Source of the DNA: Ziziphus jujuba
Taxonomy: Eukaryota > Streptophyta > Magnoliopsida > Rosales > Rhamnaceae
Length of the DNA stretch: 64,000 nt
Direction of reading: 5' to 3'
NCBI RefSeq assembly: GCF_031755915.1
Contig: NC_083379.1
Span: forward strand, 569,001-633,000
The notes below the pieces were generated by a model. It worked only from the letters and a program-made list of their open reading frames with translations, did no database searches and was not told where the DNA came from. This document shows, piece after piece, positions 23,912 through 35,171 of the stretch (position 1 is its first letter; every line of letters begins with the position of its first letter). A program made the translations under genes and the position numbers.

Positions 23912-26900
23912 ATGGTTAGAGAAGTAAAGCTAATCAAGGATATTCAAGCTCAACAAAGAGGTTGGACAGTAAAAGTGGTGGTTATTGAGAAAGCAATGCC
24001 ACGAGTTTCTAAATCAAGTCCAAACAAATATCAAAGGTTAATCTTAGCTGATGAAGAAGTAAGTTTGTTTTGATAATATATTTATTTTGTATAATTTGTT
24101 TCATATATAACTCAATTTTAAGTCTCTTGTTTTTCTTATAAAGGGTAATAAGATCCAGGCCACAATATATGGTGGAGACATCCACATCTTCCGAGACACA
24201 CTCATAATTGGGAAAAATTATTATATTTCTAATGCTTGGGTTAAAGAAATTGGTGCACAATATCAGATTGTTCAAAATAATTTGCAATGGACTATAAATG
24301 GTCGAACCATTGTGGAAGAAGTGACTGGAGATTCAGAGATAATTGTGCCTGCTATTTACAACTTTGTTCCATTCTCACGACTACACACTTATATTGATTC
24401 TCTATCCCACGTCGGTATGTTTGTCTATATAGTCAATTTGTTCAGCTATATTTTATAACTTTTCATTTATATTTAATTCATCATGTGGACAAATTTCTAA
24501 TGATCTATAACATTTTAATTAACTTTTGAATTTGTTTATCATAAGATGTGATTGGAATAGCGATTGAAATCAAGCCAAAAAAGGAGATAATCACGAATGA
24601 TGGCTTAGAGATTGTCCAAGAGATGACTTTGATGAATGATAAGTAAGTACTCCAAAAAAATAAAAATAATTATTAATTATTAAATAAGTTAATAAACATT
24701 TTTCTGAATTTTGATTTTAATTTTATGGACAGTATGGATACTGTGATGCTCACCATGTGGAACCAATTTGTGAACAATGAATGTACTCAAATTTTGAATA
24801 TTATGAATAGAAAACCAATCATAATTGGATGTCGACTTAAAGTTAGCTCATATAATGGTATGTTTCCTTAATGACTACACTACAATTGATGTTATTTTTG
24901 AACAATTTTTATGTAATTAAAATAGTCAGCAATTTTCTAAATTAGTTTTTATTAATTCAATTTTTTACATGCATATTTGTATTATTTATATCATCATACA
25001 GGTATCTCGCTTTCAACCAAATCCTCCAGTTCATTTGTTATTGAACCGGAGATACCACAAGCAGCTGCTTTATCAATTTGGTAAACTAATATTGGAGTTT
25101 AAATTTAGAACAATTTTTCTTGTATAAAAAATAAAAATAGCAATAATTAATTTGAGCAATTACAGGTATAATGCTAATGCTGAAAAAGCCATGGACATAA
25201 TATGTGGAAGGATTGGTCTTGAGACAAAGTCACTGTCTACACTTCCTTCTGCTGAGGACATCATTACCATTAAGATGATAGATAATCAACTTAATACGGT
25301 AAATTTCTTGACTATTATTTTGTTTATAATTATTAACAACTATAATATTAAGATATGTTTGTACTTTTCATTATGTAAACAGAGGAGAAGCTTTTGGATC
25401 AATGGTCACATCAAAGTGACAAATTTGATTCAACCTTTTTGGTACTTAAGCTGTGAAAAATGCACAAAAGCAACTAGATATGAATTTGAACAGAGGTTTA
25501 ACTGCTTGTATTGCAGACATGATCAAGTTAAAGCTATGCCAAGGTATGCATACAAATATTTGTTGTTATTATTATTATTATTATTGTTATTATCGTCCAA
25601 TTATGCAATCATCATTATATGATTGTAACTTACAACTACTGAGTTTTTTTCCCCATTAAAAACACACTAATTAATTATGCATGAAAAATTTATAATCAAT
25701 GATATTATATTTTTCATCTCAGGTGTGAAACATAAGATAAAGCTTTGATCTAAATGAATAGGACAAGAATAAAACAGAAAAAAGATATGATTATACCTTG
25801 CACTGATCGATTTGTACATTTGTTGAGCCCCATAGCAATCACCCCATTCTACAACTTTTGCTCATTTGTCAATATGCTGCATTTAAAAGCAAAAATAGGC
25901 TACATTATGATTGAGGATCGTGCTTGCTAGCCAAAATAACAAGATTTGTTGCAAGAAAAACTCCACTGTCTTTTGAGTATTTTCGGATATTTAGTTGCCA
26001 TAATAATTGAGATCCACAAAAATTAATAATTGAAATTAATCATCATTATTTGAAACTCAAAAATCAAACTTAAACAGAGATCGTGTTTAAGGATTGCAAC
26101 ACAAAACAAAGAAAAATAACAAAATGAGCCATCTTTTATGTTAAGCATGTTCATTAGGAATTTTTATTTATAGTTTAGTAAGCAAAATATAGAACTCCAT
26201 AAATTTTTGTTCTCTAAATACTTAGCTTATCTTTGTCATATAGATTATTACTTCATCTACATTATTACTTCATCACCTTTTGTTGTAATCCATTAGGTTA
26301 ATGCCTCAATCTTTGCCTCTACTCTCTCCACCCAGTGCCACTTCAATTTTGTATAATATGAAATACTTTATTCAATTATTGTATAAGACATTTCATATTA
26401 TTTGTTTTATGATTAATTATAACCTCTAACTGGTAATTCTTCTTTTATTCAGGTGCCGAGTCATTGTTGATTTGATAGATGAGTCTTCATCATTGAATGC
26501 TACATTGTTCGAAAATCAAGCTGAAAATTTTCTTGGTTGCACTGCATATGAGTTGATGAATAAATCTGATGGGGTAATATAATTCTTTTCATATGTGTTT
26601 GTGGAAATGACTGGTTAGTTTTAACTTGTTCTTTGAAAAAACATATATAAATGATGTAAATGCTTATGTCAGTACTAATTGTGAATCTTTCTTTTTTTTA
26701 GGATTCTGTTAAAGATATTGAAAAAATTGCCACATTATCCAGTAGTCATAAGCTTCTAATTCAAGTTAAAGCATCTAAACATGAATATCGTGATATTACA
26801 AGATGGAAATACACAATCCTTTCTGTTTGTGATACTATTTCAAAAGAAATCAACACATTAACACAAACAGATACTTCAAATGATGCTGAAGTTAGTCAAG

Positions 26901-27287
26901 TTTTAGAAATTGTTGAAGAGCAAAGTGGAAAATCATTAGGCATAATTGAATTGAGAGGTATGAACATGTTTGATACATTATATCCTAAGTGAAATTACAT
27001 GAGCTTTTATTTAATGTTCTAATGCATATATATTGCAACTTTCAAAATCAGATATATCTGGAAGTGTTGACAATGCTAAGATAGAGCAAATGAGCAATGA
27101 AGATAAAGTCCTAGCTGATTTGGTTTCAAAGCCTACTGCAAGAAACAATGCAACAAAGAAACTAAAGCTGATGATTTCCAAAAGTGCAGGTGAGGCAGAT
27201 CCAATAGCGTTGAATCTTGAAAGTTCTCATTTACAATTTGGTGAAGGGAGTAGGAAGCAGTTTGCCGAGCTTAAAGACAATGCTTAA
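23912..27287 (+). CDS. Replication protein A 70 kDa subunit-like protein of the Helitron
   Basis: Single-stranded-DNA-binding protein related to the RPA large subunit (RPA1), expected to coat ssDNA, here probably during rolling-circle transposition. Ten exons join in frame with GT...AG at every junction: 23912-24058, 24144-24414, 24546-24642, 24733-24857, 25002-25080, 25166-25298, 25383-25543, 26453-26573, 26702-26957 and 27052-27287, giving 541 residues and no premature stop. The order fits three OB-fold modules: an N-terminal one (KLIKDIQAQQRGWTVKVVVI...YQRLILADE...IFRDTLIIGKNYYISNAWV), a second (VDVIGIAIEIKP...TMWNQFVNNE), and a C-terminal one with a zinc motif C259-x2-C262...C276-x2-C279 (LSCEKC, FNCLYC). 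The tail after residue 460 is low complexity with a KKLK patch. It lies between the left leader copy and the satellite. Intron 7 (909 bp) is unusually long and may hold an insertion. A host RPA1 would be longer. Confidence 0.85.
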
Positions 27288-27800
27288 TTCGTTATCATGG
27301 GAACCATCTTTTTGTTAATGTGGACATGATAGATTACTATCAGTTCATAAGTAGATTATTATCAGTCTTTTGTGAATTTATAGCATATTTAGACTATACT
27401 ATGATAGTTACACTAATATTATTATTTTGTACATTGCAAGATGTAATAGAAATTGATTTAGGTATAACCTAATACATTTCTATTAAATCTTGCAATTTAT
27501 CTTAGGAAGATAGCAATGATGCTAAGATAGATTCATCTATGACACAAGTATTTTATGACAACTTTTTGTTTAACGAAAGTAAAATAGTAATTATGAGTTT
27601 TTATGATTGTACTTATATTTCCTATGATCATTTTTTATTTTTTGTGTTTCTTTTAGTTAATATATAAATCCATGAATAAATTAAATTTCATGATAATGGA
27701 CTAGAATCAAAATAAATTGTTTATGTTTTCATTAGTTTAAAATTAATTTATTCTCACTAAATATCTAAAACATCTCAATATTGATTGGTGTATAAAAAAC
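27288..27800 (+). other. 3' flank of the RPA-like gene
   Basis: AT-rich, no ORF. Words here (ACACTAATATT, TGCAAGATGTAATAGAAA, ATTTCTATTAAATCTTGCAA, AAGTATTTT) recur in similar order at about 36,780-36,960 inside the 2 kb non-autonomous Helitron. This suggests the two elements share a 3' region. Confidence 0.5.
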
Positions 27801-28887
27801 AACTTAGCTCGGCCAGACACAACTTAGCTCGGCCAGACATAAGTTAGCTTGGCCAGACATAAGTTAGCTCGGCCAGACACAACTTAGCTCGGCCAGACAC
27901 AACTTAGCTCGGCCAGACATCAGTTAGTTCGGCCAGACATCAGTTAGCTTGGCCAGACACAACTTAGCTCAGCCAGACAGAAGTTAGCTCGGCCAGACAT
28001 CAGTTAGCTCGGCCAGACACAACTTAGCTCGGCCAGACATATGTTAGCTCGGCCACATACAACTTAGCTCGGCCAGACACAACTTAGCTCGGACAGACAT
28101 CAGTTAGCTCAGCCAGACATCAGTTAGCTCGGCCAGACACAACTTAGCTCGGCCAGACATAAGTTAGCTCGGCCAGACACAACTTAGATCGGACAGACAC
28201 AACTTAGCTCGGACAGACATCAGTTAGTTCGGCCAGACACAACTTAGCTCGACCAGACATCAATTAGCTCGGCCAGACACAACTTAGCTCGGACAGACAC
28301 AACTTAGCTCGGATAGACATCAGTTAGCTCGGCCAAACATCAGTTAGCTCGGCCAGACATCAGTTAGCTCGGCCAGACACAACTTAGCTCGACCAGACAT
28401 AAGTTAGCTCGGCCAGACACAACTTAGCTCGGCCAGACATCAGTTAGCTCGGCCAGACACAACTTAGCTCGACCAGACATAAGTTAGCTCGGCCAGACAC
28501 AACTTAGCTCGGCCAGACATCAGTTAGCTCGGCCAGACACAACTTAGCTCGGCCAGACATCAGTTAGCTTGACCAGACACAACTTAGCTCGGCCAGACAT
28601 AAGTTAGCTCGGACAGACACAACTTAGCTCGGCCAGACACAACTTAGCTCGGACAGACATCAGTTAGTTTGGCCAGACACAACTTAGCTCGCCCATACAT
28701 CAGTTAGCTCGGCCAGACACAACTTAGCTCGGACAGACATCAGTTAGCTCGGCCAGACACAACTTAGCTCGGACAGACACAACTTAGCTCGGCTAGACAC
28801 AACTTAGCTCGGACAGACATCAGTTAGTTCGGCCAGACACAGCTTAGCTCGGCCAGACACAACTTAGCTTGGACAGACATCAGTTAG
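27801..28887 (+). repeat. 20-bp satellite array, 54 perfectly phased units
   Basis: Unit consensus AACTTAGCTCGGCCAGACAC. From 27,801 to 28,880 there are exactly 54 units with no insertion or deletion, then a 7-bp partial unit. Variation is only by substitution: the unit end alternates CAC/CAT, the next start alternates AACTT, CAGTT and AAGTT, and GGCC becomes GGAC or GACC in some units. An 80-bp higher-order block at 28,381-28,460 is repeated exactly at 28,461-28,540. Because 20 is not a multiple of 3 and the unit contains TAG, no frame stays open, so it is non-coding. It directly abuts the right leader copy. Confidence 0.97.
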
Positions 28888-28967
28888 TTTTGATCCAATA
28901 TGTATCAAAAAATAAATGTAAAATGAAGAAATAATTTATGTTTTGATGTGTATATAAATATGTGCAT

Positions 28968-29009
<42 letters not shown>

Positions 29010-29600
29010 TTTCAAAGTAAATTAAAAAAAATAAATATTTTTGTTGAATATTTTATCATATGTGAGATGTAGTAAATTTTTTCACTTTAAATATTAAATA
29101 AATTTCTGTTAAATGGACTGGATTTTTTTGTTAATAAATAATGGATTGGACTTACTCCAACTATTGCTTTGCATTGGCCTTTTATCTTTTATCTATTACG
29201 TTAATTAAAATCCTTGAATGTTCCATCACATATTTGATCTTCAACAGTTGCCATACTGGTGAGATCCACATTTTATGCTTCTTTTTTTATTTTGCCATAC
29301 AGGTGTCAGGGGTTGTGGTGTGGCATGCATTATGGTTATGATGACTTACAGTATGGTAAGGATAGAGTTGGTGTATTTTATACAAAATTCTGGACTACAT
29401 TATTGTACTTCAGAAAGGACTTTGACTTACCATGTAAGTAAAGATTTTGATTTATAATATTTTAAAGCCTATTTCCTTGGTTTTCAGTATTTAAATGCCA
29501 TTGGCTTTTTTTCTTTTCTATTTTTTTTTTGTTTTCAGCTTTTCTCTCCCCCTACTCTCTTTATCAGTGACGACAAAGAACCTGAAGATTGTGTTATTCA
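28888..29600 (+). repeat. Right copy of the duplicated 0.7 kb leader (upstream of Rep/helicase gene)
   Basis: Direct match to 22,782-23,491, ending at GTGTTATTCA before the sequences part. It lacks the satellite insertion and instead has a stretch GTTGAATATTTTATCATATG at that place. It ends about 245 bp upstream of the Rep/helicase start codon, mirroring the arrangement upstream of the RPA-like gene. A shared promoter/leader for both element genes is the simplest reading. Confidence 0.8.
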
Positions 29601-29845
29601 GGTATTTATACATTTGGCCTCACTTTTTAGGTGTTTTTTTTTTTTTAAATAAAGAATTAGCAAGTGTGGTTTTCTTTAAATAAAAAATAGAAAATTTTTT
29701 TTCTTTGCTGATGTCTCTGTAAACATTTTGTTTTTTAGGTGTTCGTTGTTGCTATAGCTTAAATTTGGCCTCACTTTTGTTTATTAGAGTGTTTGGTAAG
29801 CTTGTATATATTTTCAGTTCTAATTTATCATTGATAGGTGAGAGT

Positions 29846-32800
29846 ATGGAAAAACAAAAACAAGATCAACAAAAATATGATAGTATGTCAAATGCTAAAA
29901 GAGAAGAAAAAAATAAAAAACGAAGAGAGAAAAGGTTATTACGTAATGAATTACTAAACATAAATGTTAGACGAGATCGTTTATTTTTGAAAACTTCATT
30001 TGTTGAATGTCACAGTAATAACATTGGAAATACATCTGAAGCAATGATAGGTGTTGATGAAGGAAGAAGAAAAGAAGATAATTTAGGAATAGAAAACACA
30101 TATTCTAAAAAGAGCAAGACAAATGGTATGCATATAAAAGATAATGATAATTTAGTAATAGTTAATAAGAAGGAAGAACAATTAAGAAAAAGAAGAGAAA
30201 GATATGCAAAAAAATCGAAAGGGAAAAAAAAACTAATTAATAAGCAACAACCAAAGAAGGAAATGCACATAATGAAGTGTTAAAAATTATATATTTAGGA
30301 TCTTCATCAAATCAGGTTGGTATTAATGATGCAGAAAATTTACCCATTGGATATGTAACTAAGAGTGGCATAGTTAATGCACATTTGAAAAATCAAATTG
30401 AAAATGAGTCATTAATATCTAATAAAGGAACAAGTGTTTGTAAGAAAAGAAAGCAACGAAAAAACATTTTGAAAGAAATAGTTAGTAGTGTGCATGTTCT
30501 ATCAAATCCTACATTTTGTAATCATTGCAATGCTAAAATATTACAATATGAACCCAAGGGATTTTGTTGTTCAAATGGAGAAGTTTTATTGGTTCATAAT
30601 AAAATGCCTATTGAGTTGTATGAATTATTTACTTTAGATGCTGAAGAAGCAAAAGAATTTAGAAAATATGTTAGAACCTACAATAATACATTTGCTTTCA
30701 CTTCTTTTGGTGTCAAATATGATAAACAACTTTGTATGAGAAATAAAGGTATTTACACTTTTCGTGTACAAGGACAGGTCTATCATTACATAAATGAATT
30801 GTTACCTATGGATAAGCAACCATCATATCTACAATTATATTTTTACGACACTGAACATGAGTTAGAAAATCGTCTTCGCTGTTCTAATTCAATGAATTTA
30901 ATGTTGCTACAAAAAATAACCAATATTCTTTCTGTGAATCCTTATGTAAAGTTTTTTCGAAGCTTGAAAGATATTGAAAATTTACAAAATTATTCTATTC
31001 ATATCAAATCTGATGTCGGATTAGATCAGAGAGTGTATAATCTTCCCACTGCATCTCAAGTAGCTGCTATATGGATAGAAGATATGAATTCTGAAAATAG
31101 AAATCATGAAATTGTTGTGTATAATCAAGCTGGATATAGTCATAAAATAGAATACTATTTTGGTTGTTATGATGCATTACAATATCCTTTGATATTTCCT
31201 TTTGGAGATGCTGATTGGCATCAAGGAATAAAAAAAATTAACAAAAAAAAAAGACAATCATATTGTGAAGGTCAATTTTTGACCAATGTGACTGAAATTG
31301 ATTCTGTTGTAGACATGCTTGATAAGGAAACAGAAGGTGTATTTTTTTTTTTTTTTAAACAACAGAATTTATGTATGTATATATATTTTCAATTGTCCTG
31401 CTAACTTATCTTCTTTGCAATTTTTCTACAGTGATGGGAATGAAGAAGAAAAGAAATAGCATTTCATGTCGTGAGTATTATTCTTATAAGTTGCAAATTA
31501 GATCACTAAATGATTCGATGATTTTGCATATAGGACGTCTTTTGCGACAATTTGTTGTAGATATGTATGTAAAATTAGAAACTTCTAGGCTTGATTATTT
31601 TAGAAAAAATCAAACTGAAATTCGTGCTGAATTGTATCAAGGAATTATGGATAGTGTTGATGTTGGAGAAACTAGGGGCATAAAAGTTGGTCGAAGAATT
31701 ATATTGCCTTCTACTTTTATCGGTGGTCCTAGAGATATGCGTAGAAGGTACATGGATGCAATGACTTTAGTTCAAATATTTGGAAAGCCAGATATTTTCC
31801 TTACTATGACATGCAATCCAAATTGGATAGAAATTAAACAAGAATTGATAAAAAATGAGGAAGCACAAAATAGACCAGATTTAGTTTCACGTGTGTTTAG
31901 AGCTAAATTAGAAGAGTTGAAGAAAGATCTTTTTAAAGATGAAATTTGTGGTCCAGTAGCTGCACATGTACATGTAATTGAATTTCAAAAAAGAGGTTTA
32001 CCACATGCTCATATATTAATCATTTTAAAATCTAATTCAAAGTTACTATGTCCCGATATATTTGATAAGATTGTATGTGTTGAAATACCAAATAAGAATG
32101 ATAATTTACATTTATTTTCTGCTGTAAAAAAACACATGATGCATGGACCTTGTGGAAAATTTAATCCTAAAAACATATGTATGAAAAAAGATGGTACTTC
32201 TAAAAATAAATTTCCTATGTCATTTACATCAAAAACTGTTTTAGGGAAAAATTCTTTTCCATTGTATAGAAGACGTGATGATGGTTGTAAAGTTAAGGTT
32301 AGAGGATCTGTTCTAGATAATCGATGGGTGGTTCCTTACAATTCTTATCTGCTTGCAAAGTTTGACTGTCACATAAATGTTGAAATATGTTCTACAATAA
32401 AGGCTGTTAAATATTTATATAAATATATATACAAAGGACATGATAAAGTTGCAATGAATATAAAGTCATTTAAAAATGATGAAGATATTGATGAAATACA
32501 TATTTTTCAGTCTGCTAGATGGATATCACCGCCTGAAGCGATGTGGAGAATTTATGGCTTTTCTTTAAATGAAATGCATCCACATGTAATGACATTACAA
32601 ATTCATTTGGAAAATAAGCAAATGATGAGTTTCAAGAATTCTGTTAATTTACAATCTATTGTGAATAATGATTTCTTTGCAAAAACTATGCTTACTGAAT
32701 ATTTTGTTATGAATCGTGTAAATGTAAACAGTAGACAATTATTATATAGGGAGTTTCCTGCACATTATGTTTGGTCCTCCCAATTTAAAACTTGGAATAT

Positions 32801-34757
32801 ACGCAAACGGTGTGATGTTGTTGGTAGAATTGTAAATGTGAATCCATTTGATCATGAGAGGTATTATCTAAGATTATTATTAAATCATGTTAGGGGAGCC
32901 ACATCTTTTGATGATCTTAAATGTGTAAATGGTGTTCAATGCTTATCATATCGTGATGCAGCTTTGTTGCATGGTCGATTAGAATCTGATAATAGTTTTG
33001 AGTTATGCTTGGAAGAAGCATTTTTGTACCAAATGCCTTATAGTTTACGAAGGTTGTTTGCTACTTTATTAGTATATTGTAGTCCAAGTAATCCGAGAGA
33101 TTTATGGATTAAATATGAGAAAGCATTATCTGATGATTTTAAATATTTAAATTATAGTGATAGAGTTAAAAGATCAAAAGTTTTAGGACATATTAACATT
33201 ATCCTGGAATCAATGGGAAAAACTTTAGCTGATTATGATCTTTTGGAATTTGACATTGATGACAATGATATTCATGATGATAATAGAGAAATTAGTGAGG
33301 AATTATCGATTGTTATAAATGATGATGATATTGCATGTGCACAATCTTTAAATATTGAACAAAAATATGCATACGATCAAATATTAGATAAAGTGTTCTC
33401 TAAAGTACCTGGTTTGTTTTTCATTGATGGTCCTGGTGGAAGTGGAAAAACTTTCTTATATAAAACAATTCTTGCTGCTGTTAGATCAAAAGGTTTAATT
33501 GCCCTTGCTACAGCATCTTCAGGAGTTGCAGCTTCCATTTTGCCTGGTGGAAGAACAGCTCATTCCAGGTTTAAAATACCTTTAGTGATGGAAGAACATA
33601 ATACATGTCATGTTAGTAAACAATCAGGATTAGTGAAACTTATGAAAGATGCAAGTTTAATAGTATGGGATGAAGCTCCGATGGTAGAAAAGGAAGCAAT
33701 TTAATCATTAGATAAGATGTTACAAGATATAAATGAATGTGATTTGTTATTTGGTGGTAAAGTAGTTGTTTTTGGTGGGGATTTTAGACAAGTTCTTCCT
33801 GTAGTTCCAAAAGGTACTAGAGAAGAAGTTATAAATTCATCTTTAGTTAATTCATATTTATGGCCAAAATTACATAAAATAAAATTAAGTCAAAATATGC
33901 GAGCTCAATTTGATCCTTTATTTAGTCAATATTTGTTACGCATTGGTGATGGAGTTGAAGAATATATTCATGATGATTATATTAAATTGCCATGTCAAAT
34001 GATTGTTCCAAATGTTGATAAAGAAGATGCATTGGATAACTTAATTAAACATGTATTTCTTGAAATTGAAAAGTATGCTGAAAACTTAGATTTTATGATA
34101 AATAGAGCTATTTTAACACCTAAAAATGATTATGTGGATCAAATTAATAATGTCTTAATAAATAGATTTGTAGGTGATACAATAACATATTATAGTTATG
34201 ATGAATGTTTAGATAAAAGTCAACAAGATATTCATGAAGATTTCTTGAATATGTTAGTGCCTAATGGATTTCCTCCACATGAATTAAAATTAAAAGTAAA
34301 TTGTCCAGTTATACTATTAAGGAATATTAATCCTTCTGAAGGGCTATGCAATGGAACAAGATTAATTTGTCGTAGATTTGATCAAAATGTGATAGATGCT
34401 GAAATTAGTGTTGGAGAATATCGAGGAAAAAGAGTTTTCTTACCTAGAATTCCATTTATGCCAATAGAGAATGTAAAAGATGTCTTACATTTTAAACGTA
34501 AACAATTTCCAATACGATTATGTTTTGCAATGACAATTAATAAAGCTCAAGGACAAACATTAGACTATGTTGGTGTATATTTACCGGAACCAGTTTTTTC
34601 TCATGGTCAGTTATATGTGGCTTTGTCTAGAGCAAAGATGGGACAATGTATAAAAATTTTGAATATTATGCCTTCAATAGATGAATTAGATTATACATTG
34701 ACCAAAAATGTTGTATTTCATGAATTGTTGAGTTTAGTAAATTCTTCAAATAGGTAA
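29846..34757 (+). pseudogene. Helitron replication initiator-helicase (RepHel), two lesions
   Basis: Rolling-circle transposase of a Helitron: an HUH-type Rep endonuclease fused to a Pif1-like helicase. Coding blocks: 29846 to about 30270, then the next frame to 31336, an intron 31337-31431 (GTGTAT...CTACAG, frame kept), then 31432-33701 and 33705-34757. The N-terminus is highly basic, followed by a zinc-finger-like FCNHCNAKI...GFCCSNG. Rep motifs are intact: the two-His motif (LPHAHILII, about 32,000) and two-Tyr motif (YLYKYIYKGHDK, about 32,410). Helicase motifs are also intact: Walker A GPGGSGKT (33,428-33,451), WDEAPM (33,667), GDFRQVLPVV (33,778), LSQNMRA and the C-terminal QGQTLDYVGVYLP...YVALSRAK. 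The breaks are a 1-nt frameshift between 30,242 and 30,280 and an in-frame TAA at 33,702-33,704, just after the DEAP motif. The rest is well preserved, so the damage looks recent. Confidence 0.88.
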
Positions 34758-35171
34758 GCTCAATGTATGTTACTTATATTATTGATGTTATTTTTATTTA
34801 TTGATTTATTTTAAATTTTCTGGTCATTTTTTATATATTTGAAATCATACTTTGAACATATATGATTGTTTTGTTTTTTTAGGGATTGAGGTCAATTCCA
34901 TTAGAACATATATGATACATCGGACATCCATACACTGGATATTTTATGATGCGATTTGGATATTAAATTTATGAAAAACTTGGGATAAAATGATTAATTT
35001 CTTTATGTTTGTTAATAATTTAAGATTAAATCCTTCTAAACAAATTGAAAAATGTTAATTAAAAAAACTAATTTAACAATTTTTTTATTCAAACTTTTCC
35101 ATATTACTTAAAAGCTATTAAACATTCAAATTTTAATCCAAACCACGTGCATCGCACGTGGCCATACCTAG
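34758..35171 (+). other. Helitron 3' terminal region
   Basis: Non-coding AT-rich tail of the autonomous-type element, ending in the palindromic CCACGTGC/GCACGTGG hairpin and CTAG. The hairpin 10 or so bases before CTRR is the standard Helitron transposition terminator. Confidence 0.75.

Larger units (their letters stand above)
22782..35171 (+). mobile_element. Autonomous-type Helitron carrying RPA-like and Rep/helicase genes
   Basis: The 3' end is diagnostic: CCACGTGCATCGCACGTGG hairpin (35,143-35,161 region), a short spacer and CTAG at 35,168-35,171. Inside are an RPA large-subunit-like gene (23.9-27.3 kb) and a Rep plus Pif1-like helicase gene (29.8-34.8 kb). Plant Helitrons are known to encode exactly this pair. 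Also inside are a 20-bp satellite (27.8-28.9 kb) and two direct copies of a 0.7 kb leader. The 5' boundary is uncertain: either 21,915 (TC start) with the small Helitron being part of the same element, or a start obscured by that small Helitron at 22,782. The helicase gene has two lesions, so this copy is probably no longer self-mobile unless complemented. Confidence 0.75.

Noticed and set aside
27801..28887. CRISPR-like repeat array
   Set aside because: There are no spacers; units are contiguous 20-mers with point substitutions, and the context is a plant nuclear transposon.
29141..29457. Short ORFs in the right leader copy as a captured host gene exon
   Set aside because: The corresponding reading frames differ between the two leader copies and no protein motif is recognisable; a leader or promoter role is simpler.
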